Origin: Aquila chrysaetos chrysaetos
Lineage: Eukaryota; Chordata; Aves; Accipitriformes; Accipitridae
Assembly (NCBI RefSeq): GCF_900496995.4
Contig: NC_044029.1
Span: forward strand, 17,236,001-17,300,000
Length of the DNA stretch: 64,000 bases
Direction of reading: 5' to 3'
Shown here: one piece after another, positions 38,501-49,933 of the stretch
How the letters are laid out: every line of letters starts with the position of its first letter
How positions within the stretch are numbered: the stretch's first letter is position 1
The notes under the pieces: model-generated
Told to the model about the DNA's origin: nothing
The model's database searches: none
What the model saw: the letters and a program-made list of their open reading frames with translations, nothing else
Position numbers and translations under genes: made by a program

Positions 38501-41500
38501 AAACTTAAGCTTAATGTATAGCTTAATGTAAATGCTTAACACAACTGCTCATTATAAGTACAACTTAAATTTTAATTGCAGCTTCTTTCATAATTTACCT
38601 TATGATACTATCAAGGGTTGAATTTTATGACAACCCTTCCCATACTGCTTCCAATCCTTTGGAACCAGAGCAGGTTTTAATAAAAATACAAAGCTTCAGG
38701 GGAAAAAAACCCTCTTCTGTCTTGATTTAAAAACATTCTATCAACAGTACAGACTGTACAGGAGCTTACCAACATGTGCTTAAGGGTTGCTTGGGAAGAT
38801 GAGCTCTAAAATAGCTTTCATCTTCATACACAATTCAATATAGGTTTACTATTTAAAGAATCAGCTGTAGTTACTTAGCAGAAGATGGAACATACTGTCT
38901 TAACTTTTAAATCTTCCCATTTAATTATTGTCACATGCACATTTGAAGGCATATAAATAGAACATGATTTGTTTCAGCAAAATCAAAGATTCTGACCCAA
39001 TGTGTTCCCGAAAAAAAGAATCTCTAGTAAAAAGAAAATACTTACCTCTACATTAGCTTTTTGTTGGTCTGAAAGTGCAGAAAGCTGTAAAATAAATTTC
39101 AAGTGTTATTTTTTGTATAGTAACTCCTGTATTACTGTCTAACAGGAAAAGACAGGTTTGCTTTTTTAACAGCCATACAATCTGCAAGCCTTCTTTCTAC
39201 TTAGCCCAAGATTTAACTCAATTCCTTCAGGTTTCTAAACAACAGTATAGAACTAGCATGAACACAGCCATTAAAGATACTGAATGTTAATAATTCAAAA
39301 AAACTATTTTGCAAGTCAGCTTGCACATAGTATGAGATTCATATATTCCCACCAAAAAAAAAAAATCAAAACTAAATCATATGTCAAAAAGTGATGTTAA
39401 ATTGAAGCCAGACATATTTACTTGTTTCAAGATGTGAAGGTAGTCATAACAAAAGCCAATGATATTAGATGAGATGTCGTCATCTTCGTGAATTAACAGT
39501 TGCAACATTAGGGCCACTTTTGCTTCAATAGCTTGCAGAGCATCTTGAGCACTCTTCATATCCCCATTTTTTATCAATTTAGTCCAACTAGCTATTAATG
39601 CTTGCCCCATCCCATTGACCAGCTTAGAAAATCTGGCCAGAAAATCCACATCATCTTCCTGCAAGAAAAGACATCCGATTAAAAATACTAGCAGAGCTCA
39701 CGTTTAAATGGCATGAGCTTACAGATTGTACTACCCATGTCTAGTACGTAGAAGTAGTAAAACCAACATTTATCTCCTAGATGGAAAGTTCAAGTGCCTG
39801 GATCGTTTTCCCCGGGGAATGGAGAGAGAAAAACTAAAGCAATGCCAGGTTTGGCTGTCCTCCATTACAGAATGGTAGCTTGCTTCATTTCTTCAGATTA
39901 GTTTGTTTCTCTTTTTACTTTACAGCAAGAAGCAGGTTCAAAATAAAAGCAGCAGCACATACCTACCATAAATATTAGGCTGTATAAGAGGAAAATCTTT
40001 TTATGGGAAAACTTCAAAGAATTAACAGCTGTAGCTCACTTCAGAAATACTGATACCAAGTAACTTTCAGTACTGCCTGTAAGAGTGAGTTAATATTAAA
40101 TATTTATGGCTTGCTTTTGCAGAAACACATTGATCAGAATTGAGAAATACCCCTCAGTCACCCCAGACAGATGCTTTGCTCCCTGCCATAACTGTATAAA
40201 AGCAGAAGAATAACAAGTCTTCCTCAGAAAGCCTGAGGTAAGATTTTGAGAAACACCTCCTGAACTGATGAATGCACATTTTCTGCATTTTAGTAAGAAT
40301 ACAAATTTGACAAAGGCTTCAAAATGAAGAGATAACTGCCTTGCAATCTAAGGACTACAGCTTCATAAGGACTGGTTCCTTTCTCCATGGCAGGTAGCAA
40401 ACAGCTGTTCCTTAAACACTGCAACTGCCAGGGAATGCATGTTTTGTTAGTAGGTATATTTTTCCATCTTATCGATAAGAATTTCAAGCCTCATGTCTGA
40501 TGGTGCAGACATGCAGAAGAGCATACGTGCCCTGAAGAAAGCTCTTTCCCCTACCTAAGTATGCACAGCTGATCTAAAGTCTCACCCTAAAAAACCCTCT
40601 ACCTTGGCTACAATACCTATTACGGAATCATTCAGAACAGAAGATACAAGGCAACAAAACACAGAAGCAGCATTAACAGTAAGCACAAGCTTTAAGAGAG
40701 GAACAGAGGAGTTACATAGTATCTTGCTTCTAAAACAAAAAACTCATGCTGAGGACAAACAAAATGCAGTGTTTTAAATGAACAAGGAATATTAATAACA
40801 AGCTGTTCTTTTAAGTATGAGAAAACCATGAGGAGTGTTTAGCTTTGATGCAGAAGCACAACTAATTCTCCCTAATCTGTGGACTTAGTTTTATAGTTTT
40901 CTGTTCATTTGCTTATTTAAGAACTGTTGGAAACCTATGACTCATTCCTATTGTAAAAATCAATACACAAACCTGATCAATACTGAAGAGGCCAGCAGAC
41001 TGCAATACTTGACATAAAGATTCAACCAATTTTGTTTTATCAATTGGGTCCATTCCCTTATTTACAATTTCAAACAAACAATCACAAGCTTCCTCCCGGA
41101 GAACTTCCACAGACATGTGACCTAGCAGCATATTTATAAACCTTTAGAGAAAAAAAAGTTTATTTTTATATGTACACAGTAGCATCATATAGAAGCTTTA
41201 TATTATTTGTGTGCATGTTTACAATAGTTTCTTTTTATAAGACAGTTTTAAACTCTATTATACTGACTAAACCCAGCATTTTATACATTTTAAGGAGAAC
41301 CCAGCAAACTACATAGTGTCTGTTTTGGCCATTATATCGGCTTGGCTTGCAAAGCCCATCACTCTACTAAAAACCCAAAACCTCCAAATAATTATATATA
41401 ATTAAAGTCCTTTTTCAAAGATGAGTTTCAATTCTGTTTCACAGAAATACAGTCAGCATGCTACCAAGCTTATTTTTGCAAACATATTCCATCAAAAACC

Positions 41501-44500
41501 CGTTACCTTTCATTGGCTATCAGGCTCAAATCTATCCAGGATACATAAGCTCCAACTACTTCAAGGCACTGGCATGTCAACTCTGAGTTATTATATTGAT
41601 AGTTTTGTAAGATTTGGTACCATGATTCCACCAAACTTGGAATGCACTGTTCCCTCATAGTATCTTTTAATAAGGTGTTCCTACGAGCCTCCTATCAATA
41701 CAGAAAAAGAATAAATCAGTCTTGTCATAGATTAGCATCTTGTAAAATTAGGAGCATTTCTGTATCCACTACTAGACACCGCTTGTCCTGCCAAGATAAC
41801 TCACTCAGATCAGAAACTCAGAGAGCACATTTTTTTTCTTGCAAGAAATAAAACCAAAATACCCTAGTTTTCACTCTTTCTACCACAATGCCCAAACCCT
41901 GAAGAAAGGCAGACAAAGGGGAAAAGCCCTCTAGATCATTAAATGGGTTTTTGATGTTAGGATTCCTTAAAACAGGCACTAGAAGTTAACATTTTAAAAT
42001 GAGTCAGTCTAACATTAAATTGACTAACTCAGTCCATTAGTTTTTGTTTGCTAGCTCTTCAAGCAAAAAATACATTAACTGAAAAGTATGAAATCATAAA
42101 AAGCATTAAACAACATATGGCTTTTGGATCTAAACCACCTAATGTCTCTAAGGCAGAGTTGCCATAGGAAAACAACATCATCTCTGCAAGTCTTCTGCTC
42201 TAATTAAAGTAAGAGAACTTTTTTGAAATTTAAAACAAATGTTAATGCAAAATAATAACTTGCCTCTGATGTATGAACAACATCCCGGTCTACCAGCTCA
42301 GCATCAACAGCCATCAGGATTCTGAGGTACATATCCACACCTCGTGGATTAAGGTCAACTACTGATAGAATATCAAAAAAAAACTTGGGCCATTTTGTGA
42401 GATATTCAGTAACAAAAAGCAATGCAAAGACTTGCGCTGCTTTGTTGCGAATAAAAGTCTTCTCAGGCTGGGGATTCAGCATCTGGTAGAAACAAGATAT
42501 TTTATTTGTACATTCTTACCAAATTAGAGAAGAATCATATATGCTTGTTGATCTCTGCATGGCAATTAATGTACTACCTCTCTTCCTGGCTTAGATCAAT
42601 CAAAAGCCTTAGCTTTCCAAGGATTTTGAAGAAAATTTAGCTAAATTGTAATGAAACAGGGGAAACATTCTTTTTGGGTGATACAGTCCTAAGACTTTCA
42701 TTCAGTGCTAAGACATTAAGTGTACTATTCAAAGACTATTGGCAGTTTGGTGAAAGGAGTAAACAGCAACTTCCAGAAAACAAGTTGCAGTCCTCTTTTA
42801 GCTAGCTTGTGCCTACACTAGATGTTAGCTTTAAGAATAGTAAAGGAAGTTTCTAAGTCTAAGCTCATCGGGGCGGGGGGGGGGGGGGGGGGGGAGAATC
42901 TGTCACTACCAATCTCCCTCTCTCTCTCCTTCCACTTTTCTATAAACTCCTAAATGGGACAGCTTGCCACAAAGAGAAATTAAAAGCAATTTAATCCATT
43001 TCACAATGATCTGTTCCTTTTCAAGTTGCATCATATTCCATTTCCTACTGTTAAGTTTTCTACAAACAAAGCAACTATGTTAATTTTCAGTGCAGAACTG
43101 CAATGATAACTAGATAATGGCAGGTATAGGCCAAGACTTGTATCAGCCCACTTGATGGTTCTGCTGATTGCAAATTCTTGGGTCCAACTGATACTACATG
43201 TTCAGCTACAGTAACTAATCCCACAAGAAAGAGTAGCCAATACTCTGCCATAGTATTAACAGAGGAGTGTTGCTGTTAATTCATAAACATCTGCTAGCAT
43301 TCTAAGTAGACAGGAGTTAGGCCAGGAGGGTCTTAAAAAGAGCATTACTGTTCCTCCTCCAGACACTCAGGAACATCAGGAATCTGGATTATATCTCTCT
43401 AAAGGGAAACTTTTGATACTCCATATTTCACACACAACTGATTAAACCACCACCATTATCTGAAACAAGAGGTTTATATTTAGTAATATGTTCAAGCACA
43501 GACCTCTTTACAACATCTGATTTAAAGAATTTCTAATAAAGATTAGCATGTTAAAAGCTTTTAACCATCAGATACCATGTATCTTCAGAAAGCCATCTTT
43601 AAACTCAAATGACAGATTAAACATTTAGCCCATGCTCAAGACATTATGTTAGCCCACTAATAAGCCAACTATGCAAGATCGCTGTGAAGGGACATACTTA
43701 CCTGTGCTTGCAGCCATGTTATGAGTGTTTCCCTAATTAGCTGCTGCTGGACTTCAGTAAGTTCAGAGTATCTGAAACAAAGCATAATGAGATCAAAATA
43801 CAACTGCTTCATGACAAGTGCAACATTCAGTAAGGCAAAAACTCTTTTAATATTGCACATAATACTGCACATTAATATAAATGAAAGGTTCCCAGAAAAG
43901 GAATTTACACAGCTATCTGTGTATTAAAATTTTGAATCAAAGACATAAAAATAAGGAAAAACATTTTGCCTATATTAATGGATTACATTTTGAGGCACTA
44001 CTGCCTCCTATACTGGAGTAGGAGCTTGAAATTTTGCAGGAAGGCTGGTCTATCAGGGACAGGACTTATGACCCTCAGAAATACCCATTTGACCATAAAC
44101 CACAGGGAGAAGGAAGAGACATCTGTATATCCTCAAACTTGTTTACTACACATTGAAGACTGCCAACAGCGAGCACAAGGAAGTCCTTCACTGATCTGAC
44201 CTACAGTATTAATTATCAGACATGTCAAAACAAAAAAGCAAACAAGTAATTCTGCTTTACGTCATACATATAGTCTTGGCAAAATTTGACATTATACCCA
44301 GCCCACCTCAAATACAAGATGCTCCTTCCCAAGACCAGCTAAGCTCAGAACACTCTCCTTGCAATAGAACTAGCTATAGGTTTGGTACAGTCCTTAACAG
44401 GAATGACTGCTGAATGCAGCTCCAGTGTTCCTGTAACAAGTAACTACTCATTAAGGAGAAGAAAAAAGCAACCCCACTGAAAACGGTCAAAGAAAATAAG

Positions 44501-47500
44501 AAGCAGGAAACGAAGAGAAAACATACTGCAGGAAGCAGGCAACAGGAGTGGAACAAGCAGAGGAAGATGGACAATGAGGTAAAATCAGGTGAATAAAATC
44601 ACAGAAAGTTAAGTCTTTCATTTTTGCTGTGATACATAATTGTGCAAATCAGTTGCAAAATACATCTTATTCCTATCTAAAGCCTAACCCACATGTTCAG
44701 TGTATTGCAACCAGTCACGATGATATTCCAAGAGGCAGACACCTCTGCCATGGTGTTCAAGTCCAGACCAAAGGAGCCCGAAGTGTGAACAAAATACAGT
44801 TCCATGCAATGAAACTTACATTATTTCAAAGTATTTTCTCCTAAAATTATGATTCTATGAGAACACCACTCAGTGAAAAGACTACTTTCTCTTAACATCT
44901 CTGCCATGGCTATTGAATGAATAGGGCTTTGTCTGAAGGCCAGGGCTCTGTACTGAGCAAGGCTGCTGCTTGCAGGACTCTTTTCTGCAAAAACCAGTGA
45001 GAGTACAGAATAAGGCTTGAATCTCCAGAAAGGAACGGCTAAGTAAGTTTTGAGCAATCACTGGTAATCAGGTCTGTGTTAGGCCATACACAGGTGTTAA
45101 GACTAGCTATGTAGAGCACACTGCTCAAAACTCAATTGCTGTTCAAAACCCAACTACTCCTCTCCCAGGAAAAGGTGAAGAAATGTAAGAAAGTCCTCTG
45201 GACCAGATTAAAGCCACCTCATCAACCACACCAAGATGACAGATACCATTTTAAGTTTCTTTGCAAGCAGAATAAAAAGGGAAAATTAAGTGGATGTATA
45301 TGGCTGGTGTTAAGAAAGATTACTCACTTGAACTTAATTTGATGTTCCAGAACTTGAAAGCAAAAGAACTTGATGTGATCATCACTAGAAAAGAAAAGAA
45401 AATTACTAGTGGCAATGTGGTACACTTCTCTGGGAGGAAAAGATTCCTCAAGTATTACAACCAGGTCATCCCTTCGGCAAATCAAGAATTACTGTGCACC
45501 AGAGAAAAATGCTACGGCTATTACTTCAAAGCAAAAATGACAAATACTTAAGCAGTTCATTTGGTAAAAATGAGCAACTGTTAAACTAATATTTATGTTT
45601 GATATCACAATCCTTTTTTCTACAGCCACCAATTTGTTATGCTTTGATTTCAGTATTGAACATACAAAACTACAATACCTATTGTATCCTGCCTTTATAA
45701 AAATCTGTCAGGCTTCAGTAATACGTTTGGCGTCCATTAGTACACTAAGTGCAAGTTGTACACTGTGTCTTAAAGAGCAAGCTAAAGATAAACTGAGGTA
45801 TAGATTAGGAAGGGACATTTCACATGCTATGTAATCTACATGATTTCTTAATCTTATCTAAAAATTGTAACAATCATAATGTATTTTGATAAAGATTATA
45901 AAACGCTGTTTTCAAATCTTGTGTGGTTTTGTTAATTACTGCATACTCCTTTGGAGTCAGAAGTTTTGATAAATCATATACAAAAAAGCATTCACTATAA
46001 ATCACTGCTGTTATTCAGGAGGCATACATCCCTCAGTTTCCTTCTAACCTGAATTATTCTGTGATATAGCAACAACCCAGTATTTGAGATCTAAATATAC
46101 AACTTTGCGCAAAAATAGTACTGACTACATGCTCTTTGCATCTTGAAAAATGGGATGGCCTACTCCATAGAATGGGGCAAGGAACTGCTACTGAGATTAC
46201 TGCATATAAAGCCTGTAGTTTCACAATGGAAAATTTTCAGCGCTCCTCCCCAAAAGATAGCACTAGAGCTCATTCTTTTTCCCTGGAATTCATAAAGCAG
46301 CAGTCTTCAGGCTACTAAATTAATATGGAATTTTATTTATACATCAGTCTTCCTTGAAAGGCATTATACAGAAGCCACTGATCAACTACGATTCTAAAAA
46401 CAGTATGAAGACCATATCAACTTTCAGCAATTTAGTTTGCCTATTATGCTGTAGAGCTAAAACCAGACCCAAACATATGAAAATAAGCAATGATTCTTAT
46501 CTACATTACCTGTATATACTCTGAGCTAATGCTTCTGCGCAGACTTGCCAAGCATCCTGAGAGATCTTCAGCTGCTCAAAGTAGGCTAGTGCCTGCAAAT
46601 ATCCAAGTAAGTTTCATTTTAAAAAAGGAATAAACAAACCACACAGCAAGACATCTCATTCACACTTAAGACTCACATTTAAACAGCTCTCCTTCAAAAA
46701 ACCAAACAGTATTTGGATACATCCAAGTATTTATATGGCTCCCTAATTACCATAACACAAGAGTGTTTCTTCAAATGCTAATATCACAGGTACCCATTTC
46801 CACTTTACATTCAATAAAAAAGATTTTTGTTACTTGAATATAAGTCATAGAATCAGAAATGTTGAGGTTAGAAGGGCCCTCTGGAGACAGGGTCGACTAA
46901 AGAAAGTTGCTTAGGACCTTCCCATTTAGGTGGAAGTTCACATCCAAGTTAAAACTCCTTCCACAAATTCTGAAGAGAAAACAACTTAGATTTTTCATTG
47001 AAAACAACTCAGTATTTTTGTTGCACCACTTTGGCTGTATTCAACACCTCAAGCTCAAGAAACATTCAAACACTGATCACAACTGTCAGTTTATGAATCC
47101 ATCACAGAGACTGGAAAAAACTTCTACCAAACTCTAAATAATCAAGTTGCTTATCAGAACTTCTACATAGCTTTTGACAACAGTTAACTTAATCTAAGTG
47201 CTTTAATATTTAGTGTGGCCTGTTATACAAAACAGTAAAGTAGCTTTTGAAACAGAGATTAGATTAACAACATTATTTCAATTCTACAAATGCTTGTATT
47301 TCAAGGGGTTTTTTTGGCTGTTGGGTGGTTTTGGATTTTTACATTAGTTCATAATTGTTTCCATTCACCAAAGTAATTTCCCAAAGTAATTATTCAGTGA
47401 GTTGAAATAAGTTCTTAAACCAAGAATTCCCTTCCTGTAGACAATTTTCTTATACTGAACAGTTTTACTAGAAATGGTTTGATACTTCCTTTATATGTTA

Positions 47501-48469
47501 CATCTTACATGATTAGTGAAAAGGTAAATCACCTTTTACTATAAATATTTCAAAATTAGGCAGACTACATAGTTAAAAGGTCAATAAATCTATAAGCTTC
47601 AAATTTTACAGTGATATTCTATTAACAGAACACTAAAGATTAGCTATATCCATCCTTTCAAAAAGGACAAATACCCAGAACCAACATATTTAACAGGCTG
47701 CTTAGCAATACCAGGCTGCATTTTTAATTTGCTTATACATTCCAGAATTTGAACACAAAACCAAGGTATTAACATCCTCATTTCTGAAAGATTTCACTGG
47801 AGGTTATCTTGTAGACAGTTGAATCAACTTGAAAATGAATCAGTAAGCATAAATATTTACTCATTAAATAGTTAGATAAATTGTAATGCCTTTTCACAGG
47901 AGCACCTCTCTTTTCTGAAGTAACTGTTACCCACTTAACATGACTACTTTCTTAACCTACTCTATGCTAATACAAACTTCACTGCAGTTAAAAACACACA
48001 TTTCATTAAAAAGACACTAAAGGTAGGTAATCCATTCCAATAAAACAACACATCTAAGAATTAAAAGGGCAACTGCAAGCAACTCATTCTGCTTTTCATT
48101 CTATGGGAGCCTACATATGGAGCTAAACAACAAGTACAAAGATTTGAAAGGACCGAAAAAGTCAGAGCCCAGAAAAATAAATTCTATGCATGTTAAGTGT
48201 AATTTCACAGAATTGGTAACATGACCTTCCACTTACATGCTTGTGACATAACTTTGTTTTGTACTTGCCACCACGAACCCTATGTATTGGTTAACAAAAA
48301 AAAAAAACCCAAAACATGCAAACGCCCAATTCCCCACCCAAGAAAATACAAGACTTTTGCACTGAAACAGCACCCCCAATTATTAGAGATAAGCAAGTTA
48401 ATTACATACTCTTTGTCTGAAGTCCGCATCAGCATTTGGGTTTAGCCCTAAAAGGGCTTGTTCATCCAT
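23554..48469 (-). CDS. XPOT: XPOT, exportin-T (tRNA nuclear exporter), complete
   Basis: Importin-beta family receptor that binds mature tRNA together with Ran-GTP in the nucleus and carries it through the nuclear pore (family knowledge). 24 coding exons on the minus strand, every junction in frame, total 962 codons plus stop, the same length as human exportin-T. Starts MDEQALLGLNPNADADFRQR at the ATG at 48469 and ends VFFQRAKP. The protein is near-identical to human over long stretches, consistent with HEAT-repeat helices throughout. A noncoding first exon probably lies in the CpG island near 53.3 kb, making intron 1 about 4.8 kb; that intron carries a solo LTR. One intron (after exon 6) uses a GC donor. 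Next to TBK1 tail to head, as in human. Confidence 0.98.
24088..24144 (-). CDS. XPOT: XPOT exon 24 (residues 936-954)
   Basis: Nineteen codons EFCQALQQPDAKVFKNYLK. Acceptor TTACAG, donor GTAAAG. Confidence 0.94.
25169..25240 (-). CDS. XPOT: XPOT exon 23 (residues 912-935)
   Basis: 24 codons GPECIQYLQQEYLPSLQVAP then EIIQ. Acceptor CTCTAG, donor GTAGGA. Confidence 0.94.
26740..26787 (-). CDS. XPOT: XPOT exon 22 (residues 896-911)
   Basis: Sixteen codons ALSECAVTLKTIHLKR. Acceptor TTGCAG, donor GTAAGC. Confidence 0.93.
27269..27384 (-). CDS. XPOT: XPOT exon 21 (residues 857-895)
   Basis: Reads GKDGPVGFADFVYKHIVPAC through KQTFDLADAQTVL. Acceptor TTTCAG, donor GTGTGT. Confidence 0.95.
27469..27585 (-). 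CDS. XPOT: XPOT exon 20 (residues 818-857)
   Basis: Reads AENVERVLFTVIQGAVDYPD through CFIILSKLVELW. Acceptor TTTAAG, donor GTAAGC. Confidence 0.94.
28839..29028 (-). CDS. XPOT: XPOT exon 19 (residues 755-818)
   Basis: Reads TQVSPFLQQMFMPLLHAIFE through TVTGSGMSEVIANQ. Acceptor CCACAG, donor GTAAGT. Confidence 0.95.
29029..30952 (-). other. XPOT: XPOT intron 18
   Basis: AT-rich, no recognised repeat family. A short perfect hairpin (10-bp arms 29395-29404 and 29410-29419) sits next to a small GAGTTAGAGT-type direct repeat. Confidence 0.6.
30953..31238 (-). CDS. XPOT: XPOT exon 18 (residues 659-754)
   Basis: The largest XPOT exon, 286 nt. Reads RTSKAFSNKQTVKQCGCSEV through DLQEFIPLINQITAKFK. 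Acceptor TTACAG, donor GTATGA. Confidence 0.96.
31754..31992 (-). CDS. XPOT: XPOT exon 17 (residues 580-659)
   Basis: Reads ENGYQALLSSDDQLFIYETA through ADCLNHAVGFA. Acceptor TTTTAG, donor GTAGGT. Confidence 0.95.
32418..32487 (-). CDS. XPOT: XPOT exon 16 (residues 556-579)
   Basis: Reads KQMNPFIEDVLNRIQDLLEL then SPP. Acceptor TTTCAG, donor GTGAGT. Confidence 0.94.
33289..33383 (-). CDS. XPOT: XPOT exon 15 (residues 525-556)
   Basis: Reads MAFLDHRGLRHTSPKVRSRT through AYLFSRFVKSL. Acceptor TTGCAG, donor GTGAGT. Confidence 0.95.
33553..33672 (-). CDS. XPOT: XPOT exon 14 (residues 485-524)
   Basis: 40 codons LVTSGVSAYQHTSVTLEFFE through FFAVEPQHIPTVL. Acceptor TTGTAG, donor GTAAGT. Confidence 0.95.
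33829..33973 (-). CDS. XPOT: XPOT exon 13 (residues 436-484)
   Basis: Reads NWQTTRFMEVEVAIRLLYML through HFSGDVTKATALQDMMRT. Acceptor CTCTAG, donor GTAAGC. Confidence 0.95.
34859..34983 (-). CDS. XPOT: XPOT exon 12 (residues 395-436)
   Basis: Reads GEDEAMFVEYRKQLKLLLDR through LLLASVRRVFNTTL. Acceptor CATAG, donor GTAAGT. Confidence 0.95.
35975..36037 (-). CDS. XPOT: XPOT exon 11 (residues 374-394)
   Basis: 21 codons AIMLAVMKKLTYDEEYNFEN plus E. Acceptor TCTTAG, donor GTATTG. Also phase 0 at both ends. Confidence 0.94.
36038..39045 (-). other. XPOT: XPOT intron 10
   Basis: Three kilobases of AT-rich intronic DNA. The only structure seen is the imperfect AT-rich repeat near 38.44-38.54 kb. 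Confidence 0.6.
38441..38540. repeat. Imperfect AT-rich tandem repeat
   Basis: Several diverged copies of an ATAAACTTAAGCTTA-like unit with internal AAGCTT palindromes, in an XPOT intron. Confidence 0.7.
39046..39084 (-). CDS. XPOT: XPOT exon 10 (residues 361-373), 39-nt small exon
   Basis: Thirteen codons LSALSDQQKANVE, matching human LTVLSDQQKANVE. Acceptor TTACAG, donor GTAAGT. Phase 0 on both sides, so skipping would be in frame. Confidence 0.94.
39422..39658 (-). CDS. XPOT: XPOT exon 9 (residues 282-360)
   Basis: 79 codons from EDDVDFLARFSKLVNGMGQ through LLIHEDDDISSNIIGFCYDY and LHILKQ. Acceptor TTGCAG, donor GTAAAT. Confidence 0.96.
40973..41141 (-). CDS. XPOT: XPOT exon 8 (residues 225-281)
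   Basis: Reads FINMLLGHMSVEVLREEACD through VLQSAGLFSIDQ. Donor GTTTGT, acceptor TAAAG. Confidence 0.95.
41507..41691 (-). CDS. XPOT: XPOT exon 7 (residues 164-225)
   Basis: Reads EARRNTLLKDTMREQCIPSL through CLEVVGAYVSWIDLSLIANE. Acceptor GATAG, donor GTAACG. Confidence 0.95.
42264..42482 (-). CDS. XPOT: XPOT exon 6 (residues 91-163)
   Basis: 73 whole codons from MLNPQPEKTFIRNKAAQVF through DRDVVHTSE. The donor reads GAG then GCAAGT, a GC splice donor; joining to exon 7 gives TSEEARRN, identical to human. Confidence 0.95.
42875..42894. repeat. G20 homopolymer
   Basis: Twenty consecutive G on the plus strand inside XPOT intron 5, so poly-C in the transcript. Prone to G-quadruplex formation and to length error in assembly. 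Confidence 0.8.
43702..43771 (-). CDS. XPOT: XPOT exon 5 (residues 67-90)
   Basis: Reads YSELTEVQQQLIRETLITWL then QAQ. Acceptor TTTCAG, donor GTAAGT. Confidence 0.95.
43772..45327 (-). other. XPOT: XPOT intron 4
   Basis: About 1.6 kb without recognised repeats or further exons; ordinary AT-rich sequence. Confidence 0.6.
45328..45384 (-). CDS. XPOT: XPOT exon 4 (residues 48-67)
   Basis: A 57-nt exon reading DDHIKFFCFQVLEHQIKF. Acceptor TTCTAG, donor GTGAGT. It fills the gap between exons 3 and 5 in exact phase. Confidence 0.94.
46510..46592 (-). CDS. XPOT: XPOT exon 3 (residues 21-48)
   Basis: Reads ALAYFEQLKISQDAWQVCAE through ALAQSIY. Acceptor TTTGCAG, donor GTAATG. Confidence 0.95.
46593..48409 (-). 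other. XPOT: XPOT intron 2
   Basis: About 1.8 kb. Holds a short CR1 terminal fragment near 46.84 kb and a T/G-rich stretch near 47.3 kb; otherwise nothing recognised. Confidence 0.6.
46843..46930 (-). mobile_element. CR1 LINE 3'-terminal fragment
   Basis: TCATAGAATCA followed by GTTGAGGTTAGAAGGGCCCT-like wording, the reverse complement of the avian CR1 3' end. Very short; the inner boundary is approximate. Confidence 0.65.
48410..48469 (-). CDS. XPOT: XPOT exon 2, coding part (residues 1-20)
   Basis: Start ATG then DEQALLGLNPNADADFRQR; phase 0 end at AGA with a GTATGT donor. The start agrees with the family N-terminus. The 5' UTR continues to roughly 48480-48520; its acceptor is uncertain. 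Confidence 0.95.
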
Positions 48470-49933
48470 CTCTACTGCTATACTCTTTGTTTCCTACTCC
48501 TAACTGGTCTGCCCACTTCTTCTAGAGAGGAAACTACGATCATCTGCAAGTAGAGAAAGAGAAACTTTATTTGCTCAGCAGAACAACAAAAATTAAAAGC
48601 AGGACAGCAACAACCACAGAAGTTTGCCCACAAACCTCAAACACATAGCACGTACTCCACCAAAACATGAATGCGTGTACTTCTGGTACAGATATCGGAA
48701 TCCTAAGTCCTTTAATCAACTTTTAATAGTACTAAACTTCTTACTGAATAAGGAGAATTTGAAGTGTCCATATATTTCAGTTATCGTGAAAAGAGCTAAT
48801 ATAATCTTAAATAACAGAGAAATGGTATGACATGAACTATTCAACTGAAAGGCTTGAACTCAAATTGCAAGCATGCAGAGAAGGTTTCAGCAAGATATGA
48901 TATAAGCATAAATCTGCTACTTAAAAGCTGGACAGCTGTATTTTTTTCCCCACCACAAACTTCATAACTGCAAAAAAAAAAAATCTCTAGTCATCTCTAA
49001 TATTGTTAAGATGCTTCATAAACTCATTTATGAAGTATTTCCCCTAGGGAGGCAAAGCCATTAGAAGGTCTTTCTTCTAAAGCAAGCGCACACAAGAGAA
49101 ATGTCTTAGAAATTAACCACAAAATACATCACACTGAGTTGTTAACAAAGTTTTCTGTTCCTACTAATGGGTGCTGATTTACCAGCAATGATTTTTATTT
49201 AGAAAATTTAGTGTAAAATTAACAAGCAAGCTAGACAAATGTTCTAAAGATGATGCATCTCTACAGGCTGTTCTGCAATGCTCCGGTAAAACACAGGGAA
49301 TTAAAAAAAAATAAAAATCTTTGTCAAATACTAGGATGCTGTTAAACAGCAAGAGGGGACAAAATCTGTCTATCCTTCAAAGCTGCCCCCCCCAATAACA
49401 TCGTTAATTAGGCCTGAAATAAGGCCTTGTTATGTAAGTATGTAGGAGGTAGGGGAAAGGAAGATAGACAAGAGGAAGAGATGAAATACAAAGGAGCTGT
49501 GGTTTGAAGCTGCCTACACGCCTATAGGTAGAACTTCTGATTTCTTAGTATTGCGTGTGTTGTGCACGCTCTACTGTTCACCCTCCCCCACTGGAAGAAA
49601 GGTGGCACAGTGACAGCTGACAGCAAGCATGCCTGAAAAGGAGAGCTCAAAATTTAACATGGTAAGACAGGTATTTCTATAAAACTCACTACAGAATACA
49701 CTATAATAAAATGCATCATGAAAAGCAATTTAATAAGTAAAATTGAGTTCGTACCAAAAAAAAAATTGCAGGTTGCAGCTGTATAGAAACCAGAAAATCT
49801 GGAACAAAGCGATGACTCGTGGCAAAACAAGCTTCACACACTGCCTTGCGACACAGAGCAATCCTGCTCAGGGTCAAAATCTTTAGGGATTAGAGTTGCT
49901 CTGCTGAGTCTTCTCCCTCTGCACCCCCAGCCC

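Noticed and set aside
45294-45551. 85-codon plus-strand open frame
   Set aside because: Antisense shadow of XPOT exon 4, which is supported by exact phase and sequence.
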